A stretch of DNA of 64,000 nucleotides from JBKECF01 sp047974375 (GTDB taxonomy: Bacteria > Bacillota > Clostridia > Lachnospirales > CAMZNU01), in contig JBKECF010000002.1 of NCBI GenBank assembly GCA_047974375.1, forward strand, positions 32,026-96,025, given 5' to 3'. A program made the position numbers and the translations under genes. The notes beneath the pieces are model-generated. The model had not been told where the DNA came from, did no database searches, and worked only from the letters and a program-made list of their open reading frames with translations. Below are positions 1-7,974 of this stretch, in pieces; position 1 is the stretch's first letter, and each line of letters begins with the position of its first letter.

Positions 1-1026
1 AGATATATTACCATCTCTACCCCATGCCATAAAAGTACCTAGCATAGCTACGTCTTGTTGTAATTTTTGTTTATGCAAACTTACTCCACTAGCAACAGGA
101 GCAAAGGAATCTGGATTTAAAAGGCCGTCTTTATAAAATTTATGAAACTCTGACGCGGTTTTCCGGAAAGATTCTAAAGTTGGGACAAAAACAAGTTGGT
201 TATCTTTAGTAACTGCCATATGATTTGTTAAAGCATCTGCCCCATTAGTAACGTCTGGCGTACCAAAACAACCTGAAACCCATGCAAAAATGTTGTCCCA
301 CCCTTCTGCATAATCCCAACTTAACGCATACTCATCTTTTATACCATTCCCATTTAAATCGCCGGCATCTTCAAAAGCATATAGCATATCTATCCACTGG
401 TCATATGTAGTTGGCACTTCTAAATCAACTTGCTCCAACCAATTTTTATTAACATACACACCTCCTGGAGTTGCCGTTAATCCATTCATTTCTTCCACAC
501 GAGGAAAACCATAAATATGACCATCTGGAGCCGTACACATAGCTTTATATTCAGGATGCTCTTCAAATATCTTTTTTAAATTCGGCATATACTCATCTAT
601 AAGACCTTCCACTGGCATAAAAATATCAGAATCTATATATTGTGTAACTTGCTCTTTTGCTATACCACTCCAAAACACGTCTGGCAAATCCGCTGTAGCT
701 AACATCATAGATACCCGTTCCCCAGAACTACTATTTGGTACTGTAACCCATTGAAAATCAACGCCTGTCTCCTTGGTAGCTTTTTGCATCCACAAATTCT
801 CCTTTGGATCTTCAGGTTCTAAATCTGTTAAACCTTTATAAACCTCAATAGTCGGCATTTTAGATGTATCAGTAATAATTGGATACCCTGTCTTCGAAAA
901 CCACTCATCGCTGTTAGCGGTTTTTGTTCTACTAGTATTAGTATCAATCTTGGAATTATCCTTACAAGAAGTAAAAGTGGATAAAAATAACATAATTCCT
1001 ATAGATAAAACTACAAATCTCTTCAT
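1..1026 (-). CDS. Sugar ABC transporter substrate-binding lipoprotein (partial)
   Basis: The frame is open from ATG at 1026 to the window edge, giving 342 residues without a stop, so the C-terminus is missing. The N-terminus is a lipoprotein signal: Lys-Arg, a hydrophobic stretch and a lipobox ending in Cys21 (STFTSC). An AGGAGG ribosome site lies just before the start. The body, with motifs such as ATADLPDVFW and a DLNGNGIKDEYALSW calcium-loop-like segment, is typical of large LplA/YtcQ-type binding proteins. It would capture an oligosaccharide outside the membrane for the two permeases upstream at 1055-2880. The substrate cannot be told. Confidence is high for the family. Confidence 0.9.
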   Translation of the reverse strand, partial: MKRFVVLSIGIMLFLSTFTSCKDNSKIDTNTSRTKTANSDEWFSKTGYPIITDTSKMPTIEVYKGLTDLEPEDPKENLWMQKATKETGVDFQWVTVPNSSSGERVSMMLATADLPDVFWSGIAKEQVTQYIDSDIFMPVEGLIDEYMPNLKKIFEEHPEYKAMCTAPDGHIYGFPRVEEMNGLTATPGGVYVNKNWLEQVDLEVPTTYDQWIDMLYAFEDAGDLNGNGIKDEYALSWDYAEGWDNIFAWVSGCFGTPDVTNGADALTNHMAVTKDNQLVFVPTLESFRKTASEFHKFYKDGLLNPDSFAPVASGVSLHKQKLQQDVAMLGTFMAWGRDGNIS

Positions 1027-1054
1027 ATTCTCCTCCTAAATATAATTAAATATA

Positions 1055-1951
1055 TCAACCCTTAATTGAACCAATCATAACACCATTTTTGAAGTGTTTT
1101 TGTACAAAAGGGAACATAACCATCATTGGTATAGTAGAAATAATTATTACGCAATATTTTAATTGATCCGCTCTCATCATTCTATCCATTGTTTCTGTTG
1201 CGTTAAGCTGAACCTCTCCTGAAACAGTATTTAAAATCAAAAGGTCTCTTAGGACGATTTGGAGCGGCATTCTAGAGCGTGTGTTTAAATACATCATTGC
1301 ATTAAAATATGAATTCCATATGCTAACTGCGTAAAACAAAACCATTACGGCTACAATTGCCGCAGAAAGTTTAATGGCTATGCACCAAAAAAATCTAAAA
1401 TCTGAACAGCCATCAATTTTAGCAGCCTCTAGTACCTCATCAGGTAAATTAGTTTGAAAAAAAGTTCTAATAACTATCATATTGTATACAGATAAAGCTC
1501 CAGGAAAAACAATAGCCCAAATACTATCAATTAAACCTAAACCATTAACCAACATATAAGTTGGCACCATTCCTCCATTAAAAAACATAGTAAAAACAAA
1601 TAGGAACATAACCATATTCCTGCCTTTTAAATCCTTCCTAGACAATGCATACCCTGCAGGAACCGTTAAAGCCATACTTATGCCAGTCCCTATAACTGTA
1701 TAAATAGTTGACCATAAAAATCCTGTGTATAATCGCTCGTACTCAAAGGCAGCTTTGTAGCCCTCTATGTATATTTTTGTAGGTAATAAAAGCAACTTTC
1801 CCGTGTTAACTACTGTTGGCTCTGTAATAGACGCTAACACTATATAGTAGAGTGGATAAACCATTATAACTACAATAAGAACCATAAGTAATGTATTTAC
1901 TTTAATAAAAATTTTATCCCCTCGACTTAGTTTTATTGCCTTAAGATCCAT
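1055..1951 (-). CDS. Sugar ABC transporter permease, YtcP/LplC type
   Basis: This 298-residue integral membrane protein belongs to the CUT1 carbohydrate permeases (MalG-like half). It has about six hydrophobic helices and the cytoplasmic EAA loop (EAAKIDGCSDFRFFW, near residue 175), which docks the ATPase. The C-terminal sequence ending GVMIGSIKG is the family signature. It starts at ATG after a good GGAGGG site, 14 bases downstream of the LplB-type partner gene and 28 bases upstream of the binding-protein gene, so the three form one operon. No ATPase gene is present; a shared MsmX-like ATPase is presumed (inference). Confidence 0.93.
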   Translation of the reverse strand: MDLKAIKLSRGDKIFIKVNTLLMVLIVVIMVYPLYYIVLASITEPTVVNTGKLLLLPTKIYIEGYKAAFEYERLYTGFLWSTIYTVIGTGISMALTVPAGYALSRKDLKGRNMVMFLFVFTMFFNGGMVPTYMLVNGLGLIDSIWAIVFPGALSVYNMIVIRTFFQTNLPDEVLEAAKIDGCSDFRFFWCIAIKLSAAIVAVMVLFYAVSIWNSYFNAMMYLNTRSRMPLQIVLRDLLILNTVSGEVQLNATETMDRMMRADQLKYCVIIISTIPMMVMFPFVQKHFKNGVMIGSIKG

Positions 1952-1965
1952 TTTTATCCCTCCTA

Positions 1966-2880
1966 TTAAAATAATCCTATTTCTGTAGTTTTTTTAGCAA
2001 AAAAATTTGCTAAAATTAATAATACTAAATTGATTACAGAATTAAATAATCCTACTGCTGTAGCAAAACTGTATTGAGCACTCTGGATACCAACTTTATA
2101 TACATAGGTAGAGATAATCTCACTTACTTCTAAATTCATACCATTTTGTAACAAGTAATCTTTTTCATAACCTACACTTAAAATATTCCCAACAGCCAAA
2201 ATTAACATAATAACAATAGTGGGCAAAATCGTAGGTATATCTACATACCATATCCTCTTTAATATACTTGCTCCATCTATCATAGCTGACTCATGAAACT
2301 CTGGGCTAACTCCTGTTAGAGCTGCAACAAAAACTATAGAAGAAAATCCCATAGACTGCCAAATACCTGAAGCTATATAAATAGTTCTAAAATATTCTGG
2401 TCTAACTAAATAAAGTGTATCTTCAGCTCCGAAAAATTCAAATATATTAGTTAAAAACCCTGACCCCGATGACAAAAATAAGGTGACCATACCAACTAAT
2501 ACTACGATAGAGATAAAGTTAGGCGCATATGTTATCGTTTGCATAAAGGATTTGAATTTGGCGTTCCTAATTTGGTTAAGTAATAATGCAAAAATAATTG
2601 GTATTGGAAAACCCCATATTAAACCGTAAATGCTTAATAATATGGTATTCCTAAAAGTTTTTTCAAAGATGCTAGTTTCAAAAAACTGCTTAAAATATTT
2701 CAATCCCACCCATTCACTTCCCATAATACCCAATCTGGGATCAAAATCTTTAAAAGCTATTAAGGCTCCATACATTGGCTGATAACAAAATATTAAAACA
2801 TAAAAAATAGCCGGTAAAAGCAACATCCACAGCTGCCAATTGCTTTTTACAGAAATAATAAACCCTTCTTTTTTGTTCAT
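1966..2880 (-). CDS. Sugar ABC transporter permease, LplB type
   Basis: First gene of the minus-strand transporter operon. It has the N-terminal motif LLLPAIFYVLIFCYQPMYG, shared by LplB-family permeases, about six membrane helices and an EAA loop (ESAMIDGASILKRIWYVDIP). I place the start at the ATG at 2880 (304 residues), because the upstream in-frame ATG at 2892 overlaps the GAGGAG ribosome site. It pairs with the YtcP-type permease downstream. Transcription should start at the divergent promoter at 2961-2989 and be repressed by the LacI-family protein encoded next door (inference from the operators). Confidence 0.92.
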   Translation of the reverse strand: MNKKEGFIISVKSNWQLWMLLLPAIFYVLIFCYQPMYGALIAFKDFDPRLGIMGSEWVGLKYFKQFFETSIFEKTFRNTILLSIYGLIWGFPIPIIFALLLNQIRNAKFKSFMQTITYAPNFISIVVLVGMVTLFLSSGSGFLTNIFEFFGAEDTLYLVRPEYFRTIYIASGIWQSMGFSSIVFVAALTGVSPEFHESAMIDGASILKRIWYVDIPTILPTIVIMLILAVGNILSVGYEKDYLLQNGMNLEVSEIISTYVYKVGIQSAQYSFATAVGLFNSVINLVLLILANFFAKKTTEIGLF

Positions 2881-2938
2881 TTTTCTCCTCATTCTTTTTA
2901 TTTTTTACTTAAAAAGCTGTTTAACATTCAGGATAAAA

Positions 2939-2952
2939 TGTTATCGTTGACA
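2939..2952. promoter_or_regulatory. LacI-family operator O1
   Basis: TGTTATCGTTGACA is an imperfect palindrome around a central CpG, the usual form of LacI-family operators. It sits just downstream of the minus-strand -10 box, where a bound repressor would block the transporter operon. It is also nested inside a wider inverted repeat, GGATAAAATG ... CATTTTATCC (2931-2960). Confidence 0.65.
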
Positions 2953-2960
2953 TTTTATCC

Positions 2961-2989
2961 ATACTAGCATACACTATTTTTATTGTCAA
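2961..2989 (-). promoter_or_regulatory. Promoter of the minus-strand transporter operon
   Basis: Read on the minus strand: a consensus -35 TTGACA (2984-2989), a 17-base spacer and a -10 TAGTAT (2961-2966). The -35 overlaps the -35 of the divergent regulator promoter. Confidence 0.7.
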
Positions 2990-3011
2990 CGTTAATATGA
3001 TGTACTATAAT
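2983..3011 (+). promoter_or_regulatory. Promoter of the LacI-family regulator gene
   Basis: A -35 TTGTCA (2983-2988), a 17-base spacer and a consensus -10 TATAAT (3006-3011). The -35 lies inside operator O2, so the regulator probably represses itself. Confidence 0.72.
2984..2997. promoter_or_regulatory. LacI-family operator O2
   Basis: TGTCAACGTTAATA is a second CpG-centred imperfect palindrome. Its half-site TGTCAACG matches O1 read on the other strand. Its centre is 45 bases from that of O1. It covers the -35 boxes of both divergent promoters. Confidence 0.65.
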
Positions 3012-3106
3012 ATTAGTAGTGATGAGTGCATGTAATACAAAATTATATTGTTTTTAGATTATTTTATGTGTTTACCACGCAAGTTAAAGAGAGAAGAGGT
3101 GAATTT

Positions 3107-4090
3107 ATGGCAACAAGTAAAGACGTTGCAAAGCTGGCTGGTGTTTCACATACTACTGTTTCAAGGGCGTTTCGCAAAGACCCAAGGGTTAAAGCAGAAA
3201 CTTATGAGCTTATTATGAAAATCTCAGAAGAGATAGGTTATGTACCTAATCAAATTGCTTCTAGTTTAAGAAAAAGAAAAACAAATACCATTTGTTTTAT
3301 AGTTTCCCTTAGTTTTAATCCATTATTTTTGGAATTAACTCGAATAATTGAAACCGAGCTTGCAAAGAAAGGGTATAGGCTTTTAATATCCTTTGATAAT
3401 GAAGATTCTGATTTACAATGGAGTATTTTACAATCCCTTTCTAGTTTTCAAGTTGATTGTGTAATATTTACTCCCTTAGTAAAAAATAATGCTCAAAGAG
3501 AAAAAATGGGCAAATGGATGAAACAAACAGGAATACATTTTATTCAGCTAGTTTCTGATGTGTATGATGATATAACTAGTTTTAATTTTGATGACAACGT
3601 TGGTTCGTATATTGGTACAAAATATTTACTTACCAATGGCCATAAAAATATATTAATGGCTGGTGGAGTTAATCGCATATTTGGGTATAACCGTGCCTAT
3701 AGTGAATTTGGAGTTACTCCCAAGTTCCCCTACTATGATGTTACGGACATAACCGATGACGAAACTTATGAAAATATCAAAAATGCCATACTTACGCAAA
3801 AACCTACAGCAATATTTGCGATTTCTACTTCAATAACATATATGGTCATTGAAGCTTTAAGTGAATTGAAAATTAAATTCCCTAAAGATATTTCCTTATT
3901 GACCTTTGATGATGCCAGATGGCAGAAGCTACTTAAAATTTCTGCAATTGGTCATCCTGTAGAAGCTTTTGCTAATGCAATAGTTCGTGAGGTATTAAAT
4001 CTTGAAAATGGCAATAATCAATATCCAACGAATACAACTTTTAAACCTTTTTTAATAGAAAGAAATTCTGTTAAACAATATACCCCGTAA
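3107..4090 (+). CDS. LacI/PurR-family transcriptional regulator
   Basis: This 327-residue protein begins MATSKDVAKLAGVSHTTVSR, the classic LacI helix-turn-helix plus hinge, followed by a periplasmic-binding-protein-like effector domain (from about residue 60) that should bind a sugar. An upstream in-frame ATG at 3026 is not used in my call: the domain starts at 3107 and an AGAGGTG site lies just before it. It diverges from the sugar transporter operon and precedes a GH32 enzyme, so fructose-containing sugars are plausible effectors. Two operators lie in its promoter, and a third similar site precedes the next transporter (6036-6050). Confidence 0.92.
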   Translation: MATSKDVAKLAGVSHTTVSRAFRKDPRVKAETYELIMKISEEIGYVPNQIASSLRKRKTNTICFIVSLSFNPLFLELTRIIETELAKKGYRLLISFDNEDSDLQWSILQSLSSFQVDCVIFTPLVKNNAQREKMGKWMKQTGIHFIQLVSDVYDDITSFNFDDNVGSYIGTKYLLTNGHKNILMAGGVNRIFGYNRAYSEFGVTPKFPYYDVTDITDDETYENIKNAILTQKPTAIFAISTSITYMVIEALSELKIKFPKDISLLTFDDARWQKLLKISAIGHPVEAFANAIVREVLNLENGNNQYPTNTTFKPFLIERNSVKQYTP

Positions 4091-4208
4091 TTTTTATGCA
4101 ATTCGTATTTAGATGATTGTATCATGCAAGCCAATACTATATTATTTTAGTTCTTTTTATTAACTTGAGATAAACTATTAAATTTATTTTGAAAGAGAGA
4201 AATCTATT

Positions 4209-5846
4209 ATGATAAAAAGAGAAATTTTATGTGAAACAGACTATATTCACATTCCTATTATCCCTAACCTTCCTCGAGATAGTAGAAATGAATTGCAAAT
4301 TTGGGTTAATGGCGAGTTATTTCTTAGTCCAAAATTAGCTTTAACAGACGAAGGCGGAAGTTTTTTTTTCTTAGATGTTAAAAAATTTAAAGGTAATGTC
4401 ATAACATTTTTAGTCCCTAAGCCTAATAATATTACAGATAAAAGTTTATCACGTATTTGTTCTGGGGAAGATTGTACCCCCGATAATCCTTTGTACAGTG
4501 ATTTATATAAAGAAGCTTTACGTCCTGCGTTTCATTTTTCTAGTCGTCGTGGTTGGCTAAATGATCCAAATGGATTAGTTTATAAAGATGGCATTTACCA
4601 TATGTATTACCAACATAATCCTTTTGGTACGCCCCATGGAGATGTAAATATTTCTTGGGGTCATGCAATTAGCACGGATTTACTTCATTGGAAAGAAAAA
4701 AATGATGCCATAAGACCTTGGAGACGAGATTGGTTTATAGCTTCAGGAAGTGCCGTTGTGGATTATGAAAATAGAGCTGGCTATGGTAAAGACGCTATTA
4801 TTGCAGCCTTTACAGTGCTAGGTACTTCAAATGTAGATACCTTAAAGTCAGGTTACCCAAGTGGGGGTCAATTTCTAGCTGCTAGCTTAGATGACGGAGA
4901 AACTTTCTTCCGTTTTTCCCACGAACCCACTGTACAAACTTTTCAAGGGAAAGGTTGGCGTGATCCAAGGCTTTTCCGTTATGAAGAACATTACGTTATG
5001 GCAGTTTACGAAACTAATGAGTCTGATAGCAATTGTGTTTCTTTTTATGTTTCAGATGATTTTCATAAATGGAGAAAAACCTCTTCAAACTCAGACTTAT
5101 ATGAATGTCCAGATATATTTAAACTTCAAATTGAAGGTGAAGAAGAAAGTAAATGGGTGCTATACGGTGCAGACGGTTTAGCTAGAATAGGTGATTTTGA
5201 CGGGTATCATTTTATTGAGTCTGGGTTAAAAAACCCATTGGACTATGGTAACGCCACGTATGCAGGCCAAACTTGGAGCCACCATCCTGAAAAAAAAGTC
5301 GTGCATACAAGTTGGGTGCGTGGAATGGGTGGTGAAGGCGAAGATTTAGGCTTCGAAGATATGGCTTTTTCGCAGTGTATGACAATTCCAGCTGAAATTA
5401 CTTTACGTAGGTTTAAAGATGGTTTGCGTGTTTGTCGTGCGCCCATAACAGAAGTTGAAACTTTAGCGAATAATCTTTTACATAAAGAAATAATAAAAAA
5501 CGAAGCTGAAAGTGTTTTGCATCATAGTAACCCTGCTTATTATAAAATATCATTGTCTGATATAAAGGAAAATATTGATATACGTTCCGGCAAACATACA
5601 ATAAGGTACAGTCCTAAAAATGGGGTTATTTCTTTCGAAAACGCTTGTACTGTGAAATTAAATAAAAGTAACTTACATTTCTCAGTTTTAGTTGATACTA
5701 CCACTGTTGAGTTTTGTTTTGAAAATAGTATAATGGTAACTTATACTATGCCCCCCCAAGATATAAATTTAATTGTTAAAGGTGAGAGTGTAATTACATA
5801 CGACTGCTATAAAGTAGATAATATTTGGTTCCCCAAGGAAAAATAA
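4209..5846 (+). CDS. Glycoside hydrolase family 32 (sucrose/fructan hydrolase)
   Basis: A 545-residue protein with the three GH32 signatures: WLNDPNG at residues 116-122 (Asp119 nucleophile), RDP at 251-253 (transition-state stabiliser) and EC at 299-300 (Glu299 general acid/base). The five-bladed propeller occupies about 105-410, followed by a C-terminal beta-sandwich. About 100 N-terminal residues precede the catalytic domain. There is no signal peptide, so it should act in the cytoplasm on imported sucrose or fructo-oligosaccharides, releasing fructose. It lies between two sugar transporters and after the LacI-type regulator. The exact substrate (sucrose, inulin or levan oligomers) cannot be decided from sequence. 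Confidence 0.9.
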   Translation: MIKREILCETDYIHIPIIPNLPRDSRNELQIWVNGELFLSPKLALTDEGGSFFFLDVKKFKGNVITFLVPKPNNITDKSLSRICSGEDCTPDNPLYSDLYKEALRPAFHFSSRRGWLNDPNGLVYKDGIYHMYYQHNPFGTPHGDVNISWGHAISTDLLHWKEKNDAIRPWRRDWFIASGSAVVDYENRAGYGKDAIIAAFTVLGTSNVDTLKSGYPSGGQFLAASLDDGETFFRFSHEPTVQTFQGKGWRDPRLFRYEEHYVMAVYETNESDSNCVSFYVSDDFHKWRKTSSNSDLYECPDIFKLQIEGEEESKWVLYGADGLARIGDFDGYHFIESGLKNPLDYGNATYAGQTWSHHPEKKVVHTSWVRGMGGEGEDLGFEDMAFSQCMTIPAEITLRRFKDGLRVCRAPITEVETLANNLLHKEIIKNEAESVLHHSNPAYYKISLSDIKENIDIRSGKHTIRYSPKNGVISFENACTVKLNKSNLHFSVLVDTTTVEFCFENSIMVTYTMPPQDINLIVKGESVITYDCYKVDNIWFPKEK

Positions 5847-5867
5847 CTGAGTTAAAAGTAATAATAT

Positions 5868-5917
5868 AAAAATAGCACTGAGTAAAACAGTTTAAAGTTT
5901 TGCTCAGTGCTATTTTT
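5868..5917 (+). terminator. Intrinsic terminator after the GH32 gene
   Basis: A long hairpin with about 20-base arms (AAAAATAGCACTGAGTAAAAC and its near-complement) and a 3' T-run. It separates the GH32 gene from the next transporter. Confidence 0.85.
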
Positions 5918-6035
5918 ATATTTTGTAGTTAAAAAAGTTCAATCTACTAATTAAAATAGTTTATATAATTCAAATAATCAACATGATATTCTTGTATAAA
6001 GATATTGAATAAATCTTATATATCCATTTTGGGCA

Positions 6036-6050
6036 TTGTAAACGTACTTA
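6036..6050. promoter_or_regulatory. Operator-like site before the second transporter
   Basis: TTGTAAACGTACTTA resembles operators O1/O2 (TGT.AACG core) and also matches a catabolite-responsive element (WTGNAANCGNWNNCW) at all but one position. It could bind the LacI-family protein at 3107 or CcpA. It lies about 20 bases before the first permease start. Confidence 0.5.
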
Positions 6051-6065
6051 AACTTTATACGAGGA

Positions 6066-7028
6066 GTGATGGTTATTTCAGAACTAAATATTAAAAACAA
6101 AAAAAATTTATCTCTGGGTACAAATAAAAATTTAGCCACCAGAATAAAAGAACATTGGGTGCTTTACTTATTTATTTTGCCTTGTTTTATTTGGCTACTA
6201 GTATTTTGTTATTACCCAATGTACGGTGCTATATTGGCCTTTAAAGACTATAAATACGATTTAGGAATATGGGGTAGCCCTTTTGTTGGATTTAAACATT
6301 TTGAAGCTTTTATAACGAGTCAGGATTTTTGGCTTGTATTTAAAAACACTATTGTTATAAGCTTTTTAAAAATAATCTTTTGTTTTCCAGCTCCTATTAT
6401 ATTAGCTTTATTATTAAATGAGGTTCAAAAAGCAAGGTTTAAGAAGATTGTACAAACAACTAGTTACCTACCTAATTTTGTTTCATGGGTAGTTGTAGTT
6501 AGTTTAATGACTGTTTTACTTTCTCCATATGGTGGAATTATAAATAATATAAGAGAAAGCTTTGGTTTAGAACCAATATTTTTTCTAGGAACTAGAAAGT
6601 ACTTTTATCCCACAGTTATTTTATCCGATATTTGGAAAAATGCCGGTTGGGGTTCTATCGTTTACTTAGCAGCTCTAACGGGTATAAATCCCACTTTATA
6701 CGAAGCTGCTAATATTGATGGAGCTTCAAGGTTAAAATGTGTATGGCATATTACATTACCAGGAATAAAGGGCATAATTGGCATTATGTTTATTTTCGCT
6801 GTTGGAGGGATATTAAACGCCGGATTCGATCAAATTCTATTATTACAACAACCGGATAACATGATTATATCGGAAATACTGGATACCTATGTTTTAAAAC
6901 GAGGTTTACAGTATGGAAAATTCGAATATGCAACGGCTGTTGGATTATTTAAATCTGTATTTGCACTTATAATGATGTGCTCCGCAAATACGATAGCTAA
7001 ACGTGCTGCTGAAGTTAGTGTATGGTAG
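6066..7028 (+). CDS. Sugar ABC transporter permease, LplB type
   Basis: A 320-residue permease with the LplB-like first helix (YLFILPCFIWLLVFCYYPMYG) near residue 37, about six helices, and an EAA loop (EAANIDGASRLKCVWHITLP). It is the first gene of a plus-strand import operon: permease, permease, binding protein. The start is uncertain: GTG at 6066 and ATG at 6069 both lie very close to the GAGGAG site (6061-6066). No ATPase accompanies it. The position after a GH32 gene and before a GRE cluster leaves open whether it imports a fructan or the GRE-pathway substrate. Confidence 0.9.
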   Translation: MMVISELNIKNKKNLSLGTNKNLATRIKEHWVLYLFILPCFIWLLVFCYYPMYGAILAFKDYKYDLGIWGSPFVGFKHFEAFITSQDFWLVFKNTIVISFLKIIFCFPAPIILALLLNEVQKARFKKIVQTTSYLPNFVSWVVVVSLMTVLLSPYGGIINNIRESFGLEPIFFLGTRKYFYPTVILSDIWKNAGWGSIVYLAALTGINPTLYEAANIDGASRLKCVWHITLPGIKGIIGIMFIFAVGGILNAGFDQILLLQQPDNMIISEILDTYVLKRGLQYGKFEYATAVGLFKSVFALIMMCSANTIAKRAAEVSVW

Positions 7029-7037
7029 GGGGTATAT

Positions 7038-7922
7038 ATGAATATAGAAACAAAACCACGTAAAATATTTAACGTTATTAATATTATCTTTTTAACTTTA
7101 CTAGCCATCGTTACCTTTTATCCATTTTGGTATGTTTTAGTCGCATCATTAAATGAAGGCAGAGATTTTGTAAGTGGCGGAGTTTATTTTTGGCCAAGAG
7201 TATTTACTCTTGAAAATTATTCCATGGCATTTGAAGATAAACGAATTTTTCATTCATTGGGAATTTCTATTGCTAGAACCTTAATAGGTACAAGCCTTAG
7301 TATTGTTCTTACATCGCTGCTAGCTTATGCAATAAGTGTTAAAACTTTACCAGGCAGATCTTTTTTCGCTTTATTTTTTTATTTCTCCACAATATTTAGT
7401 GGAGGTATGATTCCTTATTATATGCTCTTAAGAGATTTAGGTTTAACTGATAGTTTTTGGTTATATATAATTCCTTCTCTTTATAGTTTTTTTAATTTTT
7501 TAATTTTGCGGACTAGCTTTGACAACATACCTACAGAAATGCGTGAGTCGGCATATATCGACGGTGCTGGTGATTTAACTATTTTATTGAAAATATATTT
7601 ACCACTGGCAGTTCCTACTATTGCAACTATTTCACTATTTATCGGAGTAGGTCATTGGAATGATTGGTTTGTTGGTTCATATTATCAAAGCGATTCAGAC
7701 TTAATACCAGCTTCCACTTTGCTGAGAATTTTATTAAGTGAAGTTTCTGGTGCTACGGCAAATGTTGGTCAAGAGTCGTCTACCACAGCTTTAAGGAGTT
7801 ATACTCCACAATCTATACAAATGGCCTTCGTTATGATTTTAACCATGCCTATTGTAGTAGTATATCCTTTTTTACAAAAATATTATGTAAAAGGGGTAAT
7901 GATAGGTTCTGTAAAAGGTTAA
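7038..7922 (+). CDS. Sugar ABC transporter permease, YtcP/LplC type
   Basis: A 294-residue CUT1 permease, partner of the LplB-type protein 9 bases upstream. The EAA-type loop is ESAYIDGAGDLTILLKIYLP and the C-terminus is the family signature GVMIGSVKG. An AGGGGG ribosome site precedes the ATG. About six helices are visible. It forms the translocation pore with its partner. Confidence 0.92.
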   Translation: MNIETKPRKIFNVINIIFLTLLAIVTFYPFWYVLVASLNEGRDFVSGGVYFWPRVFTLENYSMAFEDKRIFHSLGISIARTLIGTSLSIVLTSLLAYAISVKTLPGRSFFALFFYFSTIFSGGMIPYYMLLRDLGLTDSFWLYIIPSLYSFFNFLILRTSFDNIPTEMRESAYIDGAGDLTILLKIYLPLAVPTIATISLFIGVGHWNDWFVGSYYQSDSDLIPASTLLRILLSEVSGATANVGQESSTTALRSYTPQSIQMAFVMILTMPIVVVYPFLQKYYVKGVMIGSVKG

Positions 7923-7974
7923 TTATATATAAAATTAAGTTTAATTATTTTTTATTAAATAAGGAGAGTGTTTT

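Noticed and set aside
3026..3106. Extended N-terminus of the LacI-family regulator
   Set aside because: The 27 extra codons have no ribosome site and precede the canonical LacI start, so 3107 was used.
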